Source: Cellulomonas endophytica (GTDB lineage: Bacteria > Actinomycetota > Actinomycetes > Actinomycetales > Cellulomonadaceae). Taken from it: DNA of 49,210 nucleotides. Within the stretch, counting starts at the first letter, position 1. Every line of letters begins with the position of its first letter. The stretch spans positions 1 through 49,210 of the forward strand of contig NZ_RWJX01000028.1 of assembly GCF_004123805.1 (NCBI RefSeq), written 5' to 3'. This document shows positions 17,011 to 24,761 of the stretch, in pieces. Below the pieces are notes generated by a model that saw only the letters and a list, made by a program, of their open reading frames with translations, searched no databases and was not told the origin of the DNA. A program made the translations under genes and the position numbers.

Positions 17011-18189
17011 TCAGTCCTCGGCGAGGGGGCCACGGACGGGGGCGGCGGTGTCCTGCACCACACGGTCCACCGAGGGCACCGCGCCCCTGCCCGTCTCGCG
17101 CGCGGCGTAGACGAAGAGCGAGTGGTAGGAGAAGCGGACGAGGAACGCCACCGCCAGGGTGACGGCCGTCGTGAGCACCACGTTCCAGCCGGCCCGGTCG
17201 ACGAGCAGGTACGTCGCGTACACCCGCACCGCCGCCTCGATGCCGTTGAACGAGACGGAGGCCAGGAAGCGCTGGCCGCGGGGCCGCGCCTGTGCGATGA
17301 GGTCGCGGAAGACGAAGCGCTCCGCGAGCAGGAAGTTCGTGACGATCGTCAGCGCGGAGGCCAGGACCGAGGCCGCGAGGTAGCCCATGTGCTCGGCCGT
17401 CAGCACGGCGACGAGCCCGATGTTCAGCACCGCGCCGAACGCCCCGATGAGCGCGAAGCCCGACATCTTGCCGAAGCGCAGCGCGACGAGCTGCCGCAGG
17501 AAGTCCACGCCCTGCCGGAACGTGGCCTTGGACTCCCCGGCGAACCGCTCGCCGAAGACGAACGGCTCCTCGACGATGCGCAGCTTGCGCCGCTGCCGGG
17601 CGATGATCTCGAGCAGGATCTTGAAGCCGCGCGGCTGCAGGGACGCCGTCTCGACCGTGGAGCGGCGCAGGACGAAGAACCCCGTCATCGGGTCCGTGCA
17701 CTGCGCGAGCCGCGAGGGGAACATGGCGCGCGTGACGATGGTCGAGCCCTTGCTCACCATCCGCCGCACGCCGTTCGCGAGGCCGCCCGCGTCCCCCGTC
17801 CCCGTGTAGCGGGAGGCCACGACGAGGTCCGCGCCGCTCTCCGCCGCCGTGCGCACGAGCACCGGGATCATCGCCGGGGGGTGCTGCAGGTCGCCGTCCA
17901 TGACGAGCACGAGGTCGTGCCGCGCCCGGGCGACGCCCTCGAGGACCGCTCCCCCGAGCCCGCCCACGGGCACCTCGCGGTGCAGCAGGGCGACGGGCAG
18001 CGCCGTCGTCCGCGCCGCCACCGTCTCGATGACCTGCGGCGTGCCGTCCGTCGAGTCGTCGACGAAGACGAGCTCCGCCTCCAGCCCCGCCGTGGCCTCG
18101 GCCACCTGCCGCACGAGCTCCTCGACGTTGCCGGCCTCGTTGAACGTCGGGACGACGATCGTCACTGCCGTGCGTGCGGTGCCGTCCAT
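17011..18189 (-). CDS. GT2-GtrA fusion: polyprenyl-phosphate sugar synthase-like (paralog A)
   Basis: 392 aa. The N-terminal domain (about 1-235) is of the dolichol-phosphate mannose/glucose synthase type: IVVPTFNEAGNVEELV, VFVDDSTDGTP, the DGD metal motif (98-100) within VMDGDLQHPP, and DPMTGFF. The C-terminal 150 residues form four hydrophobic helices of the GtrA family (KMSGFALIGAFGAVLN onward). Such fusions make a polyprenyl-phosphate sugar and may help flip it. The ATG at 18189 follows GAGGA with a 5-nt spacer. It is highly similar to 21720-22904. The GT-C enzyme at 18399-19937 is an obvious consumer of its product. The sugar (mannose or glucose) cannot be told. Confidence 0.87.
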   Translation of the reverse strand: MDGTARTAVTIVVPTFNEAGNVEELVRQVAEATAGLEAELVFVDDSTDGTPQVIETVAARTTALPVALLHREVPVGGLGGAVLEGVARARHDLVLVMDGDLQHPPAMIPVLVRTAAESGADLVVASRYTGTGDAGGLANGVRRMVSKGSTIVTRAMFPSRLAQCTDPMTGFFVLRRSTVETASLQPRGFKILLEIIARQRRKLRIVEEPFVFGERFAGESKATFRQGVDFLRQLVALRFGKMSGFALIGAFGAVLNIGLVAVLTAEHMGYLAASVLASALTIVTNFLLAERFVFRDLIAQARPRGQRFLASVSFNGIEAAVRVYATYLLVDRAGWNVVLTTAVTLAVAFLVRFSYHSLFVYAARETGRGAVPSVDRVVQDTAAPVRGPLAED

Positions 18190-18398
18190 GCACGTCCTCT
18201 TCCTGTGGACCCGTCGCTGGCGTCGGGTTGTCCTGCTGCTCGGGGTCGGCCGGGCGGGTGGCGGACCGGGACGCTCCCGTCGCGGGGGACTCCCACCGGC
18301 GGGTCTCCGACGGTAACAGCGGCACCTCCCGCTGCCGAGGGCGTACGGCGAACTTCGCCCGGTCGGTCGCCGTCCGGTACGCCACACCCCGCGGTGGC

Positions 18399-19937
18399 TC
18401 AGTCGAGGTCGTCGAAGCGCTGGAAGATCTCCCACTCGTGCGCGCCGTACGCCGTCCGGACCGTGCCGGTCCGCTCGAAGCCGAAGGCCTCCATCCGCGG
18501 GAGCAGCGATGCGCTCACCGGGTAGGAGCCGTCGAGGAAGACGAGCTGAAAATGGTTGTCGGTGAGCGCCGCCTCGTAGGCGTCGAGGCCGTGGAGCCCC
18601 TCGTGGAAGAAGCTGCCCTCGTAGGTCGCCGACCACTGCGCCGGCTCCGTCGCGTCCCGTAGCGCGTACTCGAGCGGTTCCGGGTTGTCACCGAGGATCT
18701 GGATGCCCGGCATGGCCTCGACCGAGTAGCGCAGCACGGACGCGAGGTCGTCGGTCTCCGGCCACACGTCGTAGAGGCGCGCGGAGCCGAACAAGCCCTG
18801 CAGGAGACCGGCCCAGAGCACGGCCAGCGCGACGAGGACGCCGAGCCGGTGCTCGACGAGGCGGGCGATGAGCAGGCCGGCGAGGGGCGCGCCGAGGACC
18901 AGCCCGAGCACGACGTGCTTCGTGAACGACACCTCCTCGCCCATCGCCACCTGGTATCCGGGGGCGGCGCACATCGCGACGAGCAGGGCGAGCGCCAGCA
19001 GCAGACGCCGGCGTGCCAGCAGGAGGGCACCCGCCCCCATGAGCGCGTAGGTGACGCCCGCGACCTCCAGGAGGGTCCCCACCGTCTCCGGAACGTGCCC
19101 GGTGACCATGGCCTCGCGGTCCGTCGTCGTGGTCGTCAGGCCTCGAAGCAGGGGACGCGCCCAGGTCAGGACGGAGACGACGAGCACGGCACTCGCCGTG
19201 AGGGTGGTGGCCGCTGCGTGCTGCAGCGCCGGGCGGAGGTCCCGGCGGCGCCGCACGCCCGCGACGAGGGCGACCACGACGAGGAGCGGCAGGTCGATGG
19301 CGGACGCGTACTTGAGCAGCACGGCTGCGGCGGCGAGCAGGCCCGCGAGCACCGACCACCCCTGGGACCGTCGCCGCACCTGCGCCCGGACGCAGAGCGC
19401 ATACGCCCAGGCCACGAGCATGAAGGAGGGCGCGTCGTACGTCGCGAAGTGCGAGACGTGCAGGACGGTGGGGGTCAGCGCGAAGGCGAGGGCGGCGGTC
19501 GTCGCGACGGTCGTCCCTCGCCGCGCGCCCAGCAGGTCGCGCGACGCGGAGTAGACGGCGACGGTGGCCGCCAGCATGCACAGCGTCGAGAAGGAGCGCA
19601 CGAGGCCGAGACCGCCGACGCCGTCGAGGAACCCGGCGAGCACCGGGTAGAGCTGCGGTGCGCCGGAGAAGTAGGCCGCCGGGTCCACGACAGGCCCGGG
19701 TCCTCCGGACCAGGCTCCGATGATCAGGTGCCCCGTGTAGATGTAGAGCGCCTCGTCCTGGAACGCGCTCCGGTCGAGCCGGACGGCGGCGATGAGCTGG
19801 ACCAGCAGGACCACGCCGAGCGGCAGGTGCCGGACGCGGCGGCCGACGGCCCCGGCCACGCGGCGCGGCAGGAGCGAGCGGACGGTCAGCTCCCAGGTCG
19901 GTACCGTCGCGAGCGGGACGGTGCCAACGGCGGTCAC
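18399..19937 (-). CDS. GT-C membrane glycosyltransferase (GT39/GT83-like)
   Basis: 512 aa with about 10-12 hydrophobic helices. The first outer loop carries RSAFQDEALYIYTGHLI, the acidic DE-x-x-Y pattern of polyprenyl-phosphate-sugar-dependent GT-C enzymes (ArnT/PMT type). The C-terminal 100 residues after the last helix are hydrophilic and probably extracellular. The GTG start at 19937 overlaps the stop of the BcsA-like gene by 4 bp. GT-C enzymes transfer sugars on the outer face from lipid-phosphate donors, and two GT2-GtrA candidates for making such donors flank this pair. The likely acceptor is the polysaccharide or a surface protein. Confidence 0.8.
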   Translation of the reverse strand: MTAVGTVPLATVPTWELTVRSLLPRRVAGAVGRRVRHLPLGVVLLVQLIAAVRLDRSAFQDEALYIYTGHLIIGAWSGGPGPVVDPAAYFSGAPQLYPVLAGFLDGVGGLGLVRSFSTLCMLAATVAVYSASRDLLGARRGTTVATTAALAFALTPTVLHVSHFATYDAPSFMLVAWAYALCVRAQVRRRSQGWSVLAGLLAAAAVLLKYASAIDLPLLVVVALVAGVRRRRDLRPALQHAAATTLTASAVLVVSVLTWARPLLRGLTTTTTDREAMVTGHVPETVGTLLEVAGVTYALMGAGALLLARRRLLLALALLVAMCAAPGYQVAMGEEVSFTKHVVLGLVLGAPLAGLLIARLVEHRLGVLVALAVLWAGLLQGLFGSARLYDVWPETDDLASVLRYSVEAMPGIQILGDNPEPLEYALRDATEPAQWSATYEGSFFHEGLHGLDAYEAALTDNHFQLVFLDGSYPVSASLLPRMEAFGFERTGTVRTAYGAHEWEIFQRFDDLD

Positions 19938-21592
19938 CGGCCCCCCCCGAGCAGGAGGGGCAGCGCGTCTCCGGGGGAGCGCACGAGCACGGCGTCCGCC
20001 GGGGCCGAGGGGCGCAGCGCGGCGGATGCCACGGGAAGGGCGACGTACGCCATGAGGAGCGCCAGCGCGAGCGTCGACCAGTACTCCCCCAGCCCGTGGT
20101 GCACGACGCCGAGCGTGAGGCCGAGTGCCACCAGCCCCTGGGTCGCCAGCAGGTACCCGCCCATGAACCGCCGTACCCGGTGCGCGACGGGCGACCGGAC
20201 GGCCCGCGCCCCGGTGGGCACCCATTCCGCAACCCTCCCGCGGAGCATGTCGAGGATGCAGAAGAGGTGGGCGAAGCCGTAGATCGTCTGGACGCGCAGC
20301 ACCTCCGGCCGCCACCGGCTCCGTGACACGGCCGGCAGGACCACGAGCCACAGGAGGACGGCGCCGGCCAAGGGGAGCGAGTTCTCCGGGGCGATGCTCC
20401 CCGGGAAGAAGAACGCCATGACGAGCAGCGGCAACGGCGCGACGACCGCGAACAGGGCGGTGTTGACGTAGTAGAGGAAGCCGGCCCAGAACGAGAGGCG
20501 TTGGCGTCCGCTGATGCTCTCGTCTGCGATCCATCGGCGGTCGGTCATGAGGGCCATCGAGCCCTCGCACCACCGGTACTGCTGGGCGATGAAGGCGTCG
20601 AGGTCGTCGGGGCAGACACCACGGCTGAGGACGACGGGGACGTAGCGCAGGGAGAAGCCGGCGTCGCGCATCCGGACCCCGGTGACGACGTCCTCGCTGT
20701 GCCCGACGAGCGGGAACCCGCCGATCGCGTCGAGCGCGGCGCGCCGGTAGACCGCGGACGTCCCCACGCAGATCGCCGCGTCGACGGCGTCGCGCGAGGG
20801 CTGGATGAAGCGGAAGAACATCTCCTGCGTGGCGCCGGCGCAACGCTCGAGCCACTTCATCGACCGGGCCGTGGCGAAGAACTGCGGGCTCTGGACGATC
20901 CCGACCGCCGGGTCGTCGAGGTACGGCACCAGCTCGCGGAGCAGGTCGGGGCGCGGGACGAAGTCGGCGTCGAGGATGAGGACGTGCTCGCCCTCGGTCC
21001 GTTCGAGGGCGTGCTGCAGGTTGCCGGCCTTCTTGAACGCCGAGCCGGGCCGCGCGAGGTAGCGGGCGCCGAGCGCGACGGCGAGCCGCTCCACCTCGGG
21101 ACGCGCGGCGTCGTCGAGGAGGTGCACGAGCAGGCTGCCGTCCCAGTCCAGCCGGAGTGCTGCCGCCGTGGTCGTGGCGAGGACCTCGAGGTCCTCCCCG
21201 GAGGTCGGGATGAAGACGTCCACCGACGGGGCGACCACAGGATCCCAGGACCGGACAGTGGCCACGTGCTCGCCGAGGGTGAGCCGGCGCCGTCGCGTCG
21301 AGGTCACGAGGGCGAGAGCCTGCTCAACGAGCATGAGCCCCAGGGGGACGAGGAAGACCAGCGTCCAGTAGGACCGCAACGCCAGGCCGGCGAGGCTGGC
21401 CGCGACGCCGGCGAAGGCCAGCGCGCTGAGGACGAACAGCCACCTGTGCTGCCCGCCCCGCAGGTACGCGAGCTTCTCGTCGTCCGTCGGCCCGTCCAGG
21501 GCGGGCACCGAGGCCGTCGGCGACAACGGCACCAGCGGTGCGGGAAGAATCCCCCGCGCGACGGGCTCGAGCGTGGCAGTGCTGTCAGACAT
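19934..21592 (-). CDS. BcsA-like processive GT2 (cellulose synthase family)
   Basis: 552 aa. Two N-terminal hydrophobic helices (about 48-85), then the GT domain with VDVFIPTSGEDLEVL, LLDDAARPE, ILDADFVPRPD (DxD), GHSEDVVTG (ED) and QQYRWCEGSM, the QxxRW motif of processive beta-glycan synthases. Four or five further helices follow (SFWAGFLYYVNTALFAV onward). No PilZ domain is present, so c-di-GMP control as in BcsA is not indicated. The ATG at 21592 follows GAGGA with a 5-nt spacer. It is followed by the GT-C gene through a GTGA overlap, so the two should act together. The product could be a homopolymeric beta-glucan or a similar chain. Confidence 0.87.
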   Translation of the reverse strand: MSDSTATLEPVARGILPAPLVPLSPTASVPALDGPTDDEKLAYLRGGQHRWLFVLSALAFAGVAASLAGLALRSYWTLVFLVPLGLMLVEQALALVTSTRRRRLTLGEHVATVRSWDPVVAPSVDVFIPTSGEDLEVLATTTAAALRLDWDGSLLVHLLDDAARPEVERLAVALGARYLARPGSAFKKAGNLQHALERTEGEHVLILDADFVPRPDLLRELVPYLDDPAVGIVQSPQFFATARSMKWLERCAGATQEMFFRFIQPSRDAVDAAICVGTSAVYRRAALDAIGGFPLVGHSEDVVTGVRMRDAGFSLRYVPVVLSRGVCPDDLDAFIAQQYRWCEGSMALMTDRRWIADESISGRQRLSFWAGFLYYVNTALFAVVAPLPLLVMAFFFPGSIAPENSLPLAGAVLLWLVVLPAVSRSRWRPEVLRVQTIYGFAHLFCILDMLRGRVAEWVPTGARAVRSPVAHRVRRFMGGYLLATQGLVALGLTLGVVHHGLGEYWSTLALALLMAYVALPVASAALRPSAPADAVLVRSPGDALPLLLGGGR

Positions 21593-21663
21593 GCTGTCCT
21601 CGGGATCTGGGGGCGACCGGCAGTGCGCGGCCGTGGGAACGGGTGCAGGGGCGCGGCGGAGCG

Positions 21664-21696
21664 ACGCCCGCGCAGGGGCGCGCCCTGCGCGGGCGT
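21664..21696 (-). terminator. Hairpin terminator after GT2-GtrA paralog B
   Basis: A perfect 14-bp stem (21664-21677 with 21683-21696) with a 5-nt loop lies 24 bp past the stop at 21720 and upstream of the next minus-strand gene (start 21592). It separates the two transcription units. Confidence 0.75.
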
Positions 21697-21719
21697 GGCG
21701 AGCTCCGACCGCTCTGCGG

Positions 21720-22904
21720 TCAGCGGGCGGAGAGGTCTCTCGCGGCCCCGACGCCCTGGACACGCGTGATCCGGTCCACCGACGCGGGGAGCGTCGGGGC
21801 TGGCCGCCTCCGCGGCGCGTACACAACGAGGGAGTGGAAGGCGAAGCGCACGAGGAAGGCCAGCGCGAGCGCGACCGCGGTGGTGGGCGCCACGTGGAGG
21901 CCGGCGTGCGTCACGAGCACGGAGACGACGGCGATCCGCACCAACGCCTCCACGTTGTTGAAGGTGAACGACGCGACGAACCGTCGCAGCCGCGGACGGG
22001 CGTGCCTGGCCAGGTCTCGGAACACGAGCCGCTCCTGCAGTGCGAAGTTGAGCAGGATCGTCAGCTCGGCGGCCAGCCACTGCGCCGGCACGTGGTGGAC
22101 GTGCCCGGCCGTCAGGGCGGCGACGAGGAGCACGTTGAGCACCGCGCCCAGGGCCCCGACGAGCGCGAAACCCGAGAGCTTGCCGAACCGGAGGGCCAGG
22201 AGCTGACCGAGGAAGTCCAGCCCCTGTCGCAGCGACGCCTTCGACTCGCCGGCGAAGCGGTGCCCGAAGACGAATGGCTCCTCGACGATGTGCAGCCGCC
22301 GCGGCTGCCGGGCGATGATCTCCAGGAGGATCTTGAAGCCGCGCGGCGCCAGGTCGTCCAGGTCGACCTGCCGCCGGTTCAGGACGAAGAACCCCGTCAT
22401 GGGGTCCGTGCATGCGCGGAGCTTGGCCGGGAACATCGCCCGGGTCAGGATGGTGGAGGCGGACGAGACCAGGCGGCGGATGCCGTTCGCCAGTCCCTCG
22501 GGGTCTCCCGTCCCCGTGTAGCGCGATGCGACGACGAGATCGGCCCCGGACTCGCTCGCGGTGCGCGTGAGGACCGGGATCATCGCCGGCGGGTGCTGCA
22601 GGTCACCGTCCATGACGAGCACGAGGTCCGTCCGGGCGGCACGGACACCCTCGAGCACGGCCCCGCCGAGCCCTCCGGACGGGATCTCGCGGTGGAGGAG
22701 CCGCACCGGGACACCCGACTCGCCCGCGACGCGCTCGATCACCTGCGGCGTGCGGTCGCGGGAGTCGTCGACGAAGAGCACCTCCACGTCTAGGGCCGCG
22801 GTCGCTGCCTCGATGCGGCGGACCAGCTCCTCGATGTTGCCCGCCTCGTCGAACGTCGGCACGACCACCGTCACCGCGTCCCGCGCCTGCACCCGCTCGT
22901 CCAT
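21720..22904 (-). CDS. GT2-GtrA fusion: polyprenyl-phosphate sugar synthase-like (paralog B)
   Basis: 394 aa and collinear with paralog A: VVVPTFDEAGNIEELV, LFVDDSRDRTP, VMDGDLQHPPAMIPVL, DPMTGFFVLNR, then a GtrA domain from about residue 240 (KLSGFALVGALGAVLN). Identity in the GT2 half is very high, so this is a duplication. The ATG at 22904 is preceded by GGAGCAGGA. Upstream lie a TTCACCC motif (22978-22984) and a CGAAACGGAC element. Two copies suggest two different lipid-linked sugars or separately regulated supply for the adjacent GT-C and BcsA-like enzymes. Confidence 0.87.
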   Translation of the reverse strand: MDERVQARDAVTVVVPTFDEAGNIEELVRRIEAATAALDVEVLFVDDSRDRTPQVIERVAGESGVPVRLLHREIPSGGLGGAVLEGVRAARTDLVLVMDGDLQHPPAMIPVLTRTASESGADLVVASRYTGTGDPEGLANGIRRLVSSASTILTRAMFPAKLRACTDPMTGFFVLNRRQVDLDDLAPRGFKILLEIIARQPRRLHIVEEPFVFGHRFAGESKASLRQGLDFLGQLLALRFGKLSGFALVGALGAVLNVLLVAALTAGHVHHVPAQWLAAELTILLNFALQERLVFRDLARHARPRLRRFVASFTFNNVEALVRIAVVSVLVTHAGLHVAPTTAVALALAFLVRFAFHSLVVYAPRRRPAPTLPASVDRITRVQGVGAARDLSAR

Positions 22905-22965
22905 GCGTCCTGCTCCCTTGTGTCGTCGCTGCGACGTTAAGAGGTCGGGAAGTGTCCGATTCGAC

Positions 22966-22984
22966 CGAAACGGACGGTTCACCC
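22966..22984 (-). promoter_or_regulatory. CGAAACGGAC and TTCACCC elements upstream of GT2-GtrA paralog B
   Basis: CGAAACGGAC (22966-22975, plus-strand reading) abuts TTCACCC (22978-22984). The same decamer occurs at 27451-27460 in front of the synthase operon, and CGAAACGG occurs at 268-275 (minus strand) in front of the Wzz-like gene. The spacer 22905-23130 contains no gene. Confidence 0.4.
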
Positions 22985-23130
22985 GGACGGCGTGGGAGCA
23001 GCACCCGTCGGCGACCGCCGCTCACCCGAGCGGCGCACCCGCGCGGGCTCTTCGTCCGCCGGCGCTCGCGAGGCAGCCATCTGCGGTCCTCGGCGGTGGT
23101 CCAGGGGCCCGGGAGCGGTAGGCGTCCAGT

Positions 23131-23602
23131 TCAGGGCAGGCGCAGCACCCGCAGGTCCTCGGCGACGACGCGGTCGATGCTGGCGCGCAGCGACGCCGGG
23201 GTGTCGACGCCGGCGCGGACGAACCGGCCGGACAGCTCGTCGAGCTCGCCGTCCCCGAACGCCCGGACGAGCTCGGCGACCTCCTCGACCGACGTCCAGT
23301 CCCTGCGGTCGTCGTGCAGCGGCATGCCGGCGGTCATGTCGGTGCGGACGACCCCGGGCGCCAGGTCCAGGGTGCGCAGGCCTCGGTCGCGGTACTGGTG
23401 GTCCAGCAGCGACGTCAGGCGTGACAGCGCGCCCTTGCTGATGGCGTAGCCGGTGTACTGCGCCTGGCGGCGGTGGCCGGAGCCGGAGTTGACGTCGAGG
23501 ACGCGGCCGCCGCCGCGTGCGAGCATCGCGGGCAGCACGGCGTGGGTGACGAGCATCGGGCCGCGCACGTTCGCCTCGACGAAGCGCCACTTGTCTCGAC
23601 GA
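23131..23602 (-). pseudogene. C-terminal fragment of a short-chain dehydrogenase/reductase
   Basis: About 157 codons ending in TGA at 23131. The translation matches the C-terminal 60% of the intact SDR at 35456-36256 almost residue for residue, including NSGSGHRRQ, the YxxxK catalytic pair (YAISK here, YGSSK there) and the tail DLRVLRLP. Towards its 5' side the match breaks off at about 23602 with a small deletion that shifts the frame just before WRFVEANV, and the NAD-binding half (TGxxxGIG, NNAG) is absent. There is no plausible start or ribosome-binding site. It is a decayed duplicate. Confidence 0.85.
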
Positions 23603-23687
23603 CGACTGCCGTGACGGGCGGCACAACTCGGTGCACCGGACGTCGCAGTCAGCAGAGCGGCGCCACCAGCCGGACGGTCTGCGTGGA

Positions 23688-24368
23688 TCACGGCGCGACG
23701 GGCACGGTGAAGCGGCGGCCGGCTACGTCGATGGTGACGGCCCTCGTCGTCCACCCGCTCTGGTGCAGGAGGACCACGACGGCGCCGTCGGGCTCTTGGA
23801 AGGCGACCTGCGTGACGTTCGCCGCGGTCGAGGACGACCCCACACGGACGCTCCCGCGCGGCAGGAAGCGCGAGGCGTGGGCCAGGACGGCCAGCTCCCC
23901 GCTCCACCTGGCCAGGTCGCCGTCGAGCGTGACGAAGCCGGTGCAGGTGCCGCAGCCCCCGACGTGGGGGCCGCCCGTCGGGTCGGGCGCGAGGTTCCAC
24001 TCCAAGACCGCCGACGCCCAGTGGTCGAGCGCGGGCAGCACGACGCGCGAGGAGTGCCAGTAGAGGGAGTCGGCGAAGGCCTGCGCCTCGGTGGTGCCGG
24101 CGGCCCCGGTGCCCGTGCACTCCGTGACCCGGACGCGCTCGTCCGGGGCGAGGGCGTGCACGGCGTCCTGCGCCGCGGCGTCACCGGAGCAGCAGTGGGA
24201 GGCGGTACCGGCGAGGTGCGGTGCGGCAGGTCCGGTAAGCAGGCGTGCGACGTGGTCGCGATCCGCACCGGAGTCGCCGTCGTGAACGCCCCAGGTGTGG
24301 TCGGAGCCCAGCACCTCGGTCGTCAGGCCGGCGGCACGCAGAGCGGGCGACATCCGGACGGCTCCCAC
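23688..24368 (-). pseudogene. C-terminal half of a GH30-family glycosidase
   Basis: 226 codons from a nominal GTG at 24368. It carries the GH30 C-terminal signature: DHTWGVHDGD, GTASHCCSGD, the nucleophile motif VTECTGTG, LDHWASAVLEWNLAPDPTGG, GGCGTCTGF and the beta-sandwich tail SRFLPRGSVRVGSS. The N-terminal half of the barrel, with the acid/base Glu and the signal peptide, is missing. The frame stays open upstream only to a TGA about 80 bp away, without further homology. A family member would need about 450-500 residues, so this remnant should be inactive. It may have been another secreted glucanase of the EPS locus. Confidence 0.8.
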
Positions 24369-24518
24369 CTGGCTCCCGATCGGATGACGAACGGAATACG
24401 GGCGTCCGTGACTCGCGGTCGACCGATGTCAGGCAGCGACTCGCGGTCATCTACCTCGTGTCACGTCGACCCGGAAGGGTGAATCACACCGACGGTACGG
24501 CCCTACGGCACCGCCCCT

Positions 24519-24612
24519 CGGGGCGCCAGCAGGGCCGGCAGCACGGCACGGGTGACGAGCACCGGCCCGCACGCGTCGGCCTCGACCACGCGCCACCTGT
24601 GCTCGATGCCGC
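24519..24612 (-). pseudogene. Second, short SDR relic
   Basis: The minus strand encodes IEHRWRVVEADACGPVLV and then TRAVLPALLAPRG before a stop, matching the VEDMWRVVEANVRGPMLVTHAVLPAML segment of the SDR at 35456-36256 (also present in the fragment at 23131). It is about 30 codons, without start or context of its own. It overlaps the other fragment in homology, so the two are separate duplicates and not halves of one interrupted gene. The rest of the 393-bp spacer 24369-24761 holds a GGGTGAA motif (24477-24483) and a CRP-like site. Confidence 0.65.
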
Positions 24613-24662
24613 ACTGCGAGGGAGGCGCTCCGGCGCCGCACCGCACGACCTGCAGTGCGTGC

Positions 24663-24676
24663 GTGATGCAGATCAC
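24663..24676. promoter_or_regulatory. CRP/GlxR-like palindrome upstream of the LuxR-family regulator
   Basis: GTGATGCAGATCAC is a near-perfect dyad with half-sites GTGA-N6-TCAC, the core of cAMP-CRP/GlxR operators. It ends 85 bp before the chosen start codon of the regulator at 24762. A cAMP-type receptor is therefore a candidate controller of the regulator; binding itself is inference. Confidence 0.5.
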
Positions 24677-24761
24677 GTCGCAGTCTCTCCGTCACCCATG
24701 TCGGAAAGGCACCATTGGTCCGGTCGCGCCGTGGCGTCGGCGCCTTGGAGGGGTGCGCACC

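Noticed and set aside
19934..21592. c-di-GMP-controlled cellulose synthase
   Set aside because: The GT2 motifs are right, but no PilZ domain or RxxxR motif follows the QxxRW region, and no BcsB-like partner is present.
23688..24368. Complete small GH30 enzyme
   Set aside because: The N-terminal half with the acid/base residue and the signal peptide is missing, and the upstream frame closes quickly without homology.
23131..24612. One SDR gene interrupted by insertion of a GH30-bearing element
   Set aside because: The two SDR pieces cover the same segment of the protein and do not join into one gene, and no insertion ends or target duplication were seen.
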